The notes beneath the pieces were generated by a model that did not search any database, was not told where the DNA came from, and saw nothing but the letters and a program-made list of their open reading frames with translations. The translations under genes and the position numbers were made by a program. From the IMG/VR virus record IMGVR_UViG_3300006802_000718, positions 1 to 21,223 of that record: a stretch of DNA of 21,223 bases; one strand, given 5' to 3'. Shown here in pieces: positions 5,459-12,393 of the stretch (positions are counted from its first letter, which is position 1; each line of letters opens with the position of its first letter). The stretch is from a virus.

Positions 5459-5529
5459 TATTATATTACTTAATAATTCATTAGAGAATATTTAATTTAA
5501 TTAATTATTAATATAATATATAATTTAAT

Positions 5530-5558
5530 ATAGAAAACTATTTAAGATAGTTTTCTAT
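5530..5558 (+). repeat. Hairpin B of a three-member family
   Basis: ATAGAAAACTAT (5530-5541) pairs perfectly with ATAGTTTTCTAT (5547-5558) around TTAAG. It shares with hairpin C the upstream TTTAATATAGAAA, the TTTAAGAT loop region and the downstream TTTCTATTAATA. Confidence 0.6.
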
Positions 5559-5581
5559 TAATATATTTAATTATATTTAAT

Positions 5582-5610
5582 ATAGAAATTATCTTTAAGA
5601 TAATTTCTAT
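5582..5610 (+). repeat. Hairpin C of a three-member family
   Basis: ATAGAAATTATCT (5582-5594) pairs perfectly with AGATAATTTCTAT (5598-5610) around TTA. It has the longest stem of the three, 13 bp. No T-run follows, so an intrinsic terminator is unlikely on either strand. Confidence 0.6.
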
Positions 5611-5771
5611 TAATAATATATAATATTATTTAATAATTATAATTAATATTAATAATAATATATTAATATATATTTATATATTAAAAATACACTATAAAAT
5701 ATATCTTGTCAAGAATTAATTTAATATATGTTTATAATACCCTGTCATAATAATTATGTATGTGGTTTTTC

Positions 5772-5816
5772 TGCAACAGGGGTATGGGGGATAGGGGTGT
5801 TCTTTATAGGGTTGCA
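5772..5816 (+). other. G-rich block with quadruplex potential, framed by an inverted repeat
   Basis: Four G runs (GGGG 5779-5782, GGGGG 5786-5790, GGGG 5794-5797, GGG 5809-5811) are separated by 3, 3 and 11 nt. The block is bracketed by TGCAAC (5772-5777) and GTTGCA (5811-5816). In DNA this AT-rich such a strand-biased G cluster stands out. It lies about 75 bp before the first late gene, so it would be in the 5' leader of a rightward transcript, or part of the origin. Confidence 0.5.
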
Positions 5817-5891
5817 TTACAACAAAATATTTTCTACTAAAAATTATCAATATCAAGGGAACTTATTTAATATTTAATAATCAAGGATTAT

Positions 5892-6398
5892 ATGGATAAA
5901 TTTAAAGATGTTCTTGACAGATATAGAACACTATCAATATTTTATGAATATCATAATCCTGAGTATGAATATTATTATTCTATCGGGAACAAAGATATTA
6001 ATGTAGAAGGTAAGAATATTCCATCCTTGTATAAATTATACATGAGCTATGTTCATGTTCCAGGACAAGAATATGATTTTGCTGTAGAACATTTGGGTGG
6101 ATGGAAGCATTGGAAGAAGCTCTGTGATAATGCTAATTTACGCAAGATTATAGCAGAATGGCATAATGAAATGGAAGTGAAGATACGTGCAAGTGCTATA
6201 AAGAATATGCTTTCTCTTTCTACAGAAAATAATGCTGCTGGTGCCAATGCAGCAAAGTGGCTTGCTGAAAAGGGATATGAACTAAAAAGAGGACGTCCAA
6301 GTAAAGCAGAACGAGAAGGCTATCTAAAAAAAGAAGAACAAATAAATTCTGCTATTGATGAAGATTTAGAACGTGTAGGACTAATATTAGTTAAATAA
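5892..6398 (+). CDS. Terminase small subunit-like protein
   Basis: The 168-residue protein starts at an ATG behind AAGGATTAT. It reads SLYKLYMSYVHVPGQEYDFAVEHLGGWKHWKKL, then helical IIAEWHNEMEVKIRASAIKNMLSLS, NAAKWLAEKGYEL and KRGRPSKAER. The last motif, an AT-hook-like GRP in a basic run, and the AAKWLAEKGY helix before it are typical of small terminase or DNA-packaging adaptor proteins of short-tailed phages, which recognise phage DNA and hand it to the large subunit. Being the first gene of the late operon fits. The large subunit is not adjacent but about 2.5 kb downstream. Assignment is by motif and position only. Confidence 0.55.
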   Translation: MDKFKDVLDRYRTLSIFYEYHNPEYEYYYSIGNKDINVEGKNIPSLYKLYMSYVHVPGQEYDFAVEHLGGWKHWKKLCDNANLRKIIAEWHNEMEVKIRASAIKNMLSLSTENNAAGANAAKWLAEKGYELKRGRPSKAEREGYLKKEEQINSAIDEDLERVGLILVK

Positions 6399-6700
6399 TG
6401 GAAAAAAATCAGAAAGTTTTCACAGAGAATGTTGTAAACATTCAAAATAGAAATAGGGAAACAGATTTGTCTGTTAGTGCTGTAGCTTCCCAAACAGCAG
6501 CACTAGCTGCTGGTATATACCATGTCACTAGCACTGTTGATTGCTATATTAAAGTGTCTACTACAGCTAATGATGTTACAACAAATACAGGATATTTATT
6601 GTTAGCCTACAACACTGTTCCTTTTAGAATTCCGGATAGACATAAAATTGGAGCTATCTCTGCTGTAAGTGGAACTATCTATATACATCAGGTGTATTAG
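6398..6700 (+). CDS. Small beta-rich putative virion protein (100 aa)
   Basis: It overlaps the previous gene as TAATG. After a polar N terminus the protein alternates small and hydrophobic residues (AALAAGIYHVTSTVDCYIKVS...GYLLLAYNTVPFRIPDRHKIGAISAVSGTIYIHQVY), as expected of a compact beta-sandwich. Proteins with such a GIYHV..T.DCYI.......GY.L.....V.F..P pattern occur as small structural or capsid-associated proteins in phages. No enzyme motif is visible. A virion role is inferred from composition and operon context. Confidence 0.5.
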   Translation: MEKNQKVFTENVVNIQNRNRETDLSVSAVASQTAALAAGIYHVTSTVDCYIKVSTTANDVTTNTGYLLLAYNTVPFRIPDRHKIGAISAVSGTIYIHQVY

Positions 6701-7440
6701 TGGCTATTCAAACAAGACAATCTCCTTTTATTATTCCAGAAGCTACGGATACTACCGATGCTGGTATAAATGCAGAAAGAAGGGGGTATATAACTCCAGC
6801 AGCTACATTTATAAATAGTACACCCACAGATGCAGGTGGTGGGGAAATATTATTAACTTCAGCAGGAGTACACGGACTAACAGCAGATAATGCTGTTGGA
6901 AGTGCTTTATATATTTCTTCAGGTACAAATTGGACTACAGGCTTCTATCCAATAACAGATATTGCTGTTGACACCACTGGAACCACTATTAAAATTAGTG
7001 GTACTTTTGTAGGTGGAATGGGGAGTCCTACTATTGCTTTAGCAGGCACAGAAGTAACATTTAGAACTATAGCAATTCCTCCTATAGGCCCAAATGGTTT
7101 AATAGAGATTAAACCAAGTTTTAGATATAATAATAGTGCTAATACTAAAAAAGTGGTAGTTAGATTTAATGGAAATGCTATATATCAACCATCAGTTACA
7201 ACTACTTGGACAGTAACTCCTGCATCTGTAATAGTACAAAATAGAAATGCTACAAACTCACAAGCCACGCATCATAATTTAACAACCTTAAATGGAACTG
7301 GTTGTGGCGCAGTGAATGCTCTAGCTGTAGAAACATCAGTGGATACCTCTGTTGCCACCACCATCACTCTAGGAGGACAATCCAACACTGCCAATGATTG
7401 GGTACAAATTGAGGCATATTATATCTATGTTTATAAATAA
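6700..7440 (+). CDS. Beta-rich putative virion or fibre protein (246 aa)
   Basis: The start is GTG at 6700, sharing its G with the TAG stop of the previous gene. The protein is rich in Thr, Ser, Ala, Gly and Asn with few charges, typical of extracellular beta-structured phage proteins. Recognisable stretches are EILLTSAGVHGLTADNAVGSALYI, RTIAIPPIGPNGLIEIKP, VVVRFNGNAIYQP and VQIEAYYIYVYK. The C-terminal half resembles a jelly-roll-like domain. No catalytic motif is seen. It might be a head fibre, decoration or receptor-binding subunit. Its place ahead of the lysis genes, far from the other tail genes, is unusual. Confidence 0.5.
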   Translation: MAIQTRQSPFIIPEATDTTDAGINAERRGYITPAATFINSTPTDAGGGEILLTSAGVHGLTADNAVGSALYISSGTNWTTGFYPITDIAVDTTGTTIKISGTFVGGMGSPTIALAGTEVTFRTIAIPPIGPNGLIEIKPSFRYNNSANTKKVVVRFNGNAIYQPSVTTTWTVTPASVIVQNRNATNSQATHHNLTTLNGTGCGAVNALAVETSVDTSVATTITLGGQSNTANDWVQIEAYYIYVYK

Positions 7441-7762
7441 TCTTTCTTATGCAGAAGCTCTAGCATTACCAGATCCAAAACATATTTGGATGGCTGGAGA
7501 TAAAGTATATGTAGACACAAATCCACATATAGAAATACCTGAAAGTATTTCTAATTATCAAGCAAGAATTGCATTTTTAAAAATGGGTATTTTACCTAGT
7601 ATAGAAAATACTATTGCTGCTGTTGGGGGAGAATTAAAAATTAGATGGGATTTTGCTGCTATTATAAATAGAAATCATCCTGATATAGCTAAAGTACAAG
7701 CGTTGTTAGGTTGGACAGACAAACAATGTGATGAATTTTTTATAGAAGCTGCTAAACATTAA
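7427..7762 (+). CDS. Small phage protein of the tail/fibre-associated type (111 aa)
   Basis: An upstream ATG at 7394 would lengthen the overlap with the previous gene to 47 nt. The ATG at 7427 leaves 14 nt and has GAGG about 12 nt upstream, so I prefer it. After KHIWMAGDKVYVD comes IPESISNYQARIAFLKMGILPSIENTIAAV, then IRWDFAAIINRNHPDIAKVQALLGWTDKQCDEFFIEAA. The order QARIAL..GLL..VE..I, I.WE.A..I.R..P.I, LG.T..Q.D..F..AA is familiar from small helical proteins encoded beside fibre genes in many phages, of unproven function. Chaperone or virion roles are both possible. Confidence 0.55.
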   Translation: MFINNLSYAEALALPDPKHIWMAGDKVYVDTNPHIEIPESISNYQARIAFLKMGILPSIENTIAAVGGELKIRWDFAAIINRNHPDIAKVQALLGWTDKQCDEFFIEAAKH

Positions 7763-8019
7763 TGCCTTTTCAGAAAAATAGAAAAAGAGACTACAAACGA
7801 GAACTTGCTTGGGAAAAAGCAAATGGAAATACTCGAGTCAAAGATAGAGCATTAAGAAATAGTGCAAGAAAGAAAATGAAACTTAAAGTGGGTGATTCAA
7901 GGGAAGTGGATCATAAAACACCATTAGTTGCTGGTGGAACAAATGATAAAAAAAATTTAAGAATAGTTTCAGCTAAAACTAATGCTAGAAAAGAAGCAAA
8001 TAGAAAAAAAGCGAAGTAG
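7762..8019 (+). CDS. Small HNH-type nuclease domain protein
   Basis: The 85-residue, very basic protein starts in a TAATG overlap. After a Lys/Arg-rich helix it has REVDHKTPLVAGGTNDKKNLRIVSAKTNARK (residues about 47-77). VDHK.PL..GG...D..NL is the core of small phage HNH proteins: the DH pair supplies the catalytic His and metal ligand, and the Asn in KKNL is the N of HNH. Flanking zinc-binding cysteines are absent, as in several compact members. HNH proteins near terminase genes can take part in genome packaging in other phages, but an autonomous homing role cannot be excluded. The end overlaps the endolysin gene by 38 nt. Confidence 0.65.
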   Translation: MPFQKNRKRDYKRELAWEKANGNTRVKDRALRNSARKKMKLKVGDSREVDHKTPLVAGGTNDKKNLRIVSAKTNARKEANRKKAK

Positions 8020-8464
8020 TATTGGGATAATCACTGTTAGTTTAGTAGGTGTTTTAGCTATTTCTCAATATGAAGGATTTCGAGAAGAAGCATATTTAGA
8101 TATTGTTGGAAAACCGACAATTGGTTATGGAACTACCCAAGATGTTAAACTTGGTAACACTATAACTAAAGAAGAAGCACAGGAAGTAATGCAACGAGAA
8201 CTTTCTGTTGTTTATGGAAAAGCTTTAACATCCTGTGTTAAAGTGCCCTTATACCAATATGAGTATGACGCCTATATTTCCTTAGCTTATAATATAGGAA
8301 CTAGCAATTTTTGTAAAAGTACATTAGTAAAAAAACTTAATACTAGGGACTACCCCGCTGCTTGTAAAGAAATATTAAGATGGGATTTTGCTAAAGGTAA
8401 GAAAATTAAAGGTTTGACAAAACGTAGAGAACAAGAATTTAAAATGTGTATAGGTGGAAAATGA
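7982..8464 (+). CDS. Endolysin, GH24 lysozyme with signal-anchor-like N terminus
   Basis: The 160-residue protein carries the T4-lysozyme catalytic triad with exact spacing: Glu31 in YEGFREEAYLD, Asp40, and Thr46 in GKPTIGYGTT (E-8-D-5-T). Later LYQYEYDAYISLAYNIG and the C-terminal GLTKRREQE are typical of the lambdoid P21/P22 lysozyme branch. Residues 14-27 (IGIITVSLVGVLAI) form a weakly hydrophobic, Gly-containing segment after a basic start, as in signal-anchor-release endolysins, which are exported by the host Sec system and released when the membrane depolarises. It cleaves peptidoglycan. The start lies inside the HNH gene with a weak ribosome site. The holin follows immediately. Confidence 0.9.
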   Translation: MLEKKQIEKKRSSIGIITVSLVGVLAISQYEGFREEAYLDIVGKPTIGYGTTQDVKLGNTITKEEAQEVMQRELSVVYGKALTSCVKVPLYQYEYDAYISLAYNIGTSNFCKSTLVKKLNTRDYPAACKEILRWDFAKGKKIKGLTKRREQEFKMCIGGK

Positions 8465-8727
8465 AACAAAAAATTTTAAATATACTACCCGAAGTTTTTC
8501 AAAAAGGCAAAGTAGTAGTAAATCCCGAATCATGGAAAAGGGGGCAAGTAACTACTAATGTATTAGCTTCCTTTTTAGCCACTATGGTTAGTTTCGCATC
8601 AATATTTGGATATGACATTCCTGTTACACAGGAACAACTTGTGGAATTATCTAGTTGGTTTTTAGGGGGAGTTGGTGTTTACAATACCATTGTTACTATT
8701 GTTTCAACAGATAAGATAGGAATATAA
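8461..8727 (+). CDS. Holin
   Basis: I start at the ATG at 8461, which overlaps the endolysin stop as ATGA and follows AGGTGG, rather than at 8446. The 88-residue product has two likely membrane segments, about 32-50 (TNVLASFLATMVSFASIFG) and 62-82 (ELSSWFLGGVGVYNTIVTIV), joined by a short YDIPVTQEQ loop, and ends STDKIGI. The order NPESWKRGQ, FGYD.PVT.EQ, TTDKVG(L) is familiar from a phage holin family. It would permeabilise the inner membrane, and with a signal-anchor endolysin a small-hole (pinholin-like) holin would suffice. Function is inferred from topology, size and neighbour. Confidence 0.75.
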   Translation: MKQKILNILPEVFQKGKVVVNPESWKRGQVTTNVLASFLATMVSFASIFGYDIPVTQEQLVELSSWFLGGVGVYNTIVTIVSTDKIGI

Positions 8728-8874
8728 ATGAAAACTCAAAAAAAAGAAAAACCTATATCTACAAAACTATCTAAAACTGGACAAGAATTTAATAAAAAAT
8801 TTAGAGCTACAAGAAAAGAAGGAAAAGCAACTTTATCTTTCAAAGGAAAGTCTTATACTACAAAACTGAAGTAA
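8728..8874 (+). CDS. Basic mini-protein (48 aa)
   Basis: The ATG directly follows the holin stop (TAA-ATG) and the stop overlaps the terminase start (TAATG). The sequence is rich in Lys and ends FNKKFRATRKEGKATLSFKGKSYTTKLK. The pattern F...F...R..GK.TF.(F/W).GK.Y.TK is recurrent in tiny proteins of many short-tailed phages, where its role is unknown. Its place inside the coupled chain between holin and terminase supports it as a real gene. Confidence 0.65.
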   Translation: MKTQKKEKPISTKLSKTGQEFNKKFRATRKEGKATLSFKGKSYTTKLK

Positions 8875-10397
8875 TGCAAGATAAATATGCTGTTATACGA
8901 GAAGCAGCAGAGAGTAATGTACTAACTTTTATTAAATTGGTGGCCCCATATATGTATATGGGGGCTATACATGAAGAACTATTAGCATGGGCAACTAGAC
9001 AAGAAGGACTAGATAATAAACTTATCTTAATGCCTAGGGACCACTTAAAAAGTAAATGTGCAGCTTTTATTGCTGCTTGGTGGATTACTAAAGATCCCAC
9101 TGAAACAATATTATATGTATCTGCTACTGCTTCCCTTGCTGAGAAGCAACTAGGGCAAATAAAGGGAATATTAGAAAGTAATATTTATAGAAGATATTGG
9201 CCAGAGATGGTTAATGCTGAGGAAGGGAAAAGGGCCAGATGGAATACTGAGGAAATTATAGTAGACCATCCTATACGTTGTGCTGAAGGCATAGCAGATC
9301 CTTCTATAAAAGCAATAGGTATTACGGGGAGTGTAACTGGTTTTCATGCTAGTAAAGTAGTACTTGATGATTTAGTAACTCCCCAAAACGCTTATACAGA
9401 AGATGGTAGAAATAAAGTAGCAAGTTTATATTCACAACTTGCTTCTATTGAAAGTGCTACTGCACAAGAACTTGTTGTTGGTACTAGATATGATCCTAGG
9501 GATTTATATAATGATCTTATAGTAATGAAAGAAACCTTTTTTAATAATGAAGGTGAAGAAGAAGAACAAAATGTGTATGAGGTATTTCAAAGGGTAGTTG
9601 AAATAGATGGGGAATTTTTATGGCCAAGAAGTCAAAGGAAAGATGGAAAGGCTTTTGGGTTTGATGCTCAAATTCTAGCTAGGAAGAAGGCAAAATATAT
9701 AGATACTTCTCAATTTTATGCCCAATATTATAATAATCCAAATGATCCGGGTCAACAAGTTATTCAGGATAAATGGTTTCAATACTATGATCCAAAACTA
9801 TTAAATAATAAAGAAGGCGTTTGGTTTATAAAAGATAGGAAATTAAATATCTTTGCTGCAATTGATTTTGCTTTTTCCCGTAACAAAAAAGCAGATAATA
9901 CTGCTTTAGTTGTTGTTGGTATTGATGGGGATAATAATTATTATGTTTTAGATATAAAACGATTTAAAACAGATAGAATAAAAGAATATTATGAGCATAT
10001 ATTAACTACCCATAGTAAATGGGGATATAGAAAAATAAGAGCAGAAATCACTGTAGCACAACAAGCAATTGTAACAGAATTAAAAGAGAGTTATATAAAA
10101 AAAGATGGACTCTCTTTATCCATAGATGAATATAGACCTTCAAGAAATGAAGGAGATAAACGAGAACGGATAGAAGCAGTGCTTTCTCCAAAGTATGAAA
10201 ATTTGCAAGTTTGGCATTATAAAGGTGGGAATTGCCAACTTTTAGAAGAAGAACTTAGACTAGCTAAAGCTCCACATGATGATATTAAAGATGCCTTGGC
10301 TAATGCTATAGCTATATCAAAACCACCAATGAGACAACAAACAATGCAAATACATAATAATGTTTTATATCATAGCAGATTTGGTGGGCTTAGATAA
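8874..10397 (+). CDS. Terminase large subunit
   Basis: The 507-residue packaging motor and nuclease has an N-terminal ATPase with a Walker A-like loop LMPRDHLKSK (residues 52-61, deviant, as in many podovirus terminases), a strand ILYVSATASLAEKQLGQIKGIL, and Walker B VVLDD (162-166), with Asp in place of the usual Glu. The RNase H-like nuclease domain begins near residue 325 with AAIDFAFSRNKKADNTALVVVGID (Asp331) and ends with PHDDIKDALANAI near residue 470. Together these cover both domains expected of the family at normal length. It docks on the portal encoded next door, with which it overlaps as TAATG. The small subunit candidate is at 5892-6398. Confidence 0.93.
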   Translation: MQDKYAVIREAAESNVLTFIKLVAPYMYMGAIHEELLAWATRQEGLDNKLILMPRDHLKSKCAAFIAAWWITKDPTETILYVSATASLAEKQLGQIKGILESNIYRRYWPEMVNAEEGKRARWNTEEIIVDHPIRCAEGIADPSIKAIGITGSVTGFHASKVVLDDLVTPQNAYTEDGRNKVASLYSQLASIESATAQELVVGTRYDPRDLYNDLIVMKETFFNNEGEEEEQNVYEVFQRVVEIDGEFLWPRSQRKDGKAFGFDAQILARKKAKYIDTSQFYAQYYNNPNDPGQQVIQDKWFQYYDPKLLNNKEGVWFIKDRKLNIFAAIDFAFSRNKKADNTALVVVGIDGDNNYYVLDIKRFKTDRIKEYYEHILTTHSKWGYRKIRAEITVAQQAIVTELKESYIKKDGLSLSIDEYRPSRNEGDKRERIEAVLSPKYENLQVWHYKGGNCQLLEEELRLAKAPHDDIKDALANAIAISKPPMRQQTMQIHNNVLYHSRFGGLR

Positions 10398-12169
10398 TGG
10401 TTGGTTCTGTAGCTATTCTTAATAGAATTAAAGATGTTCTTAATAAAGATTCTGATCAACTTGCATTAGAACTTATTACAATTTATAACAATTATGAATT
10501 ACAAAGGGAATCTTGGATAGAAGAAAAAAAGGAGCTTAGAAATTATCTATTTGCTACTGATACCACTACTACCAGTAATAATGCGCTTCCTTGGAGAAAT
10601 AGAACTACTATACCTAAACTTACACAGATTAGGGATAATCTACATGCAAATTATATGGATGCTCTTTTTCCTAATGACGATTGGCTTATATGGGAAGGGG
10701 ATAATGAAGATTCCGTTAATGTAGAAAAGAGAAGAATACTAGAACAATATTCAAAAAATAAAGCAATACAAAGTGGACTTAGGGAAACAGTTAGTCAGTT
10801 ATTATATGATTTTATAGATTATGGTAATGCTTTTGCTGAAGTAATTTGGGTTAATGAAACCCATGTAGATCCTTCTTCCAAAGAAGAAACTACAACCTAT
10901 ATGGGCCCTAAAGCTATTAGAATATCTCCAATGGATATTGTTTTTAATCCTACTGCTATATCATTTAATAAAAGTATTAAATTTAGACGCTATCTAAAAT
11001 CTATAGGTGAGCTTAGAAAAGAATTTAAAACTAGACCAGATCTACAATTTGATTCCAAAGTATTCGAGGATTTATTGGTAAGACGTAGAGAACTCTCATC
11101 TTATAAAAAACGAGATATAGATAAAGCTGCTGGATTTTTAGCAGATGGGTTTGGTACTCTCTCTGAATATTATGGTAGTGGTATTGTAGAACTTATAGAA
11201 TTTGAAGGTGATTGGTATGATAGTACCAATGATATTCTATATGAAAATAGAATTATTACTATTGTAGATAGAACACAAATAATTCGTAATATTGAAAATC
11301 CAAATTGGTTAGGTAAAGATAATAAAGTAGCAGTAGGTTGGAGAGATAGACCAGATAATTTATATGCTATGGGGCCATTAGATAATCTAGTGGGGATGCA
11401 GTATAGACTAGATCATATTGAAAATTCTAAAGCAGATGCTTGGGATCAAATTATATGCCCACCTAAAAAAATTATTGGCGATGTAGAACCTTTCCAATGG
11501 GCACCAAATGTAGATATACATTTACCTGAAGATGGTGATGTTCAGATAATGCCCCCAAATCCAGCAGTGTTCCAAGTTAACTCTGAATTAGCATTCTATA
11601 TGAACACTATGGAGGAAATGGCAGGAAGTCCCAAACAATCAATGGGAATTAGAACACCTGGGGAAAAAACTGCATTTGAAGTACAAACATTAGAGAATGC
11701 TGCCGGACGTATTTTTAATAGTAAAATTTTAAAATTTTCTATTCAAATGTTAGAACCAATTATTAATCTAATGGTAGAAACAGCCAGAAGACATTTAGAT
11801 ACTACTGATATTTTAAGAGTAGTGGATAATGATGTAGGCGTAATTGAATTTATTAATATTACCAAAGAGGATTTAACTGCTAAAGGTAAGCTTAGACCTA
11901 TAGGGGCTAGACATTATGCTGCTAGGGCGCAATTGATTCAGAATTTATCAGGAGTATTTAATAGTCCTATGGGACAAATTGTACAACCAGATCTATCTAG
12001 GAAAGCTTTAACAAATTTACTAGAAGAGGTTATGGGACTTACTAAATTTAAACTATTTCAAACTAATGCTGCTGTATCTGATCAATTGGCTACACAAAGA
12101 ATGATGAATGAAGGTACGCAAACTCTCCAAGAAGAAATGCAAGTTCCTTTGGAAGAAGGAATGATTTAA
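10397..12169 (+). CDS. Portal (head-to-tail connector) protein
   Basis: The 590-residue protein lies between terminase and scaffold, the standard portal position. Recognisable stretches include ALPWRNRTTIPKLTQIRDNLHANYMDALFP near the N terminus, YAMGPLDNLVGMQYRLDHIEN in the middle, and KQSMGIRTPGEKTAFEVQTLENAAGRIF followed by ILEPIINLMVETARR-like helices. The MGIRTPGEKTA.E.Q segment is typical of podovirus portals. A Gln/Glu-rich tail ends the protein. It should form the dodecameric ring through which DNA enters and leaves and to which the adaptor ring binds. It is coupled to both neighbours by TAATG overlaps. Confidence 0.88.
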   Translation: MVGSVAILNRIKDVLNKDSDQLALELITIYNNYELQRESWIEEKKELRNYLFATDTTTTSNNALPWRNRTTIPKLTQIRDNLHANYMDALFPNDDWLIWEGDNEDSVNVEKRRILEQYSKNKAIQSGLRETVSQLLYDFIDYGNAFAEVIWVNETHVDPSSKEETTTYMGPKAIRISPMDIVFNPTAISFNKSIKFRRYLKSIGELRKEFKTRPDLQFDSKVFEDLLVRRRELSSYKKRDIDKAAGFLADGFGTLSEYYGSGIVELIEFEGDWYDSTNDILYENRIITIVDRTQIIRNIENPNWLGKDNKVAVGWRDRPDNLYAMGPLDNLVGMQYRLDHIENSKADAWDQIICPPKKIIGDVEPFQWAPNVDIHLPEDGDVQIMPPNPAVFQVNSELAFYMNTMEEMAGSPKQSMGIRTPGEKTAFEVQTLENAAGRIFNSKILKFSIQMLEPIINLMVETARRHLDTTDILRVVDNDVGVIEFINITKEDLTAKGKLRPIGARHYAARAQLIQNLSGVFNSPMGQIVQPDLSRKALTNLLEEVMGLTKFKLFQTNAAVSDQLATQRMMNEGTQTLQEEMQVPLEEGMI

Positions 12170-12393
12170 TGAAAAATCTTATTAAAGATGAAAAAGAATT
12201 TGAAAAACTAACTAAAAGAGATCTTTTATACCATATTGAGGATCAAATAAATGAATTGAAAAATATAAGTATAAGGAATACTTTAAGCAGAACTAATTTT
12301 GAATTAGCTTCTTGGGCATATCAACAAGCTTATGAAGTTGGTTACCAAAAAGCATTACGACAACTAGAAGAATTTATACATTATGACAGATAA
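12169..12393 (+). CDS. Small helical protein between portal and scaffold (74 aa)
   Basis: It starts in a TAATG overlap with the portal and overlaps the scaffold gene by 11 nt. It reads as almost all helix, with charged FEKLTKRDLLYHIEDQINELKNI and then FELASWAYQQAYEVGYQKALRQLEEFI. Small genes of this size and position, with W...A...G.Q.AL..L..F, occur in other short-tailed phages. No function is known to me. A minor capsid-assembly role is possible. Confidence 0.6.
   Translation: MKNLIKDEKEFEKLTKRDLLYHIEDQINELKNISIRNTLSRTNFELASWAYQQAYEVGYQKALRQLEEFIHYDR

Larger units (their letters stand above)
4928..5891. other. Divergent non-coding region: probable origin and regulatory switch
   Basis: About 960 bp lie between the leftward early operon and the rightward late operon. 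I found no credible gene; open frames here are shorter than about 20 codons and lack context. From left to right it holds a leftward promoter, three inverted repeats, two direct DnaA boxes, two more small inverted repeats, an AT-rich tract with four hairpins, and a G-rich block. A TATAAT at 5733-5738 could be a rightward -10 box, but its nearest -35-like element (TTGTCA) is 21 nt away, so no rightward promoter is called with confidence. Confidence 0.7.

Noticed and set aside
5432-5610. Tandem intrinsic terminators
   Set aside because: The stems contain few G-C pairs and none is followed by a run of T on either strand.
5706-5738. Rightward promoter TTGTCA ... TATAAT
   Set aside because: The spacing of 21 nt is too long for a normal sigma-70 promoter; kept only as a possible -10 element in the description of the region.
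6053-6247. Minus-strand frame inside the small terminase-like gene
   Set aside because: No start signal, no context, antisense to a better candidate.
8858-9100. Minus-strand frame over the start of the large terminase gene
   Set aside because: Opposite the conserved ATPase motif region; no ribosome site.
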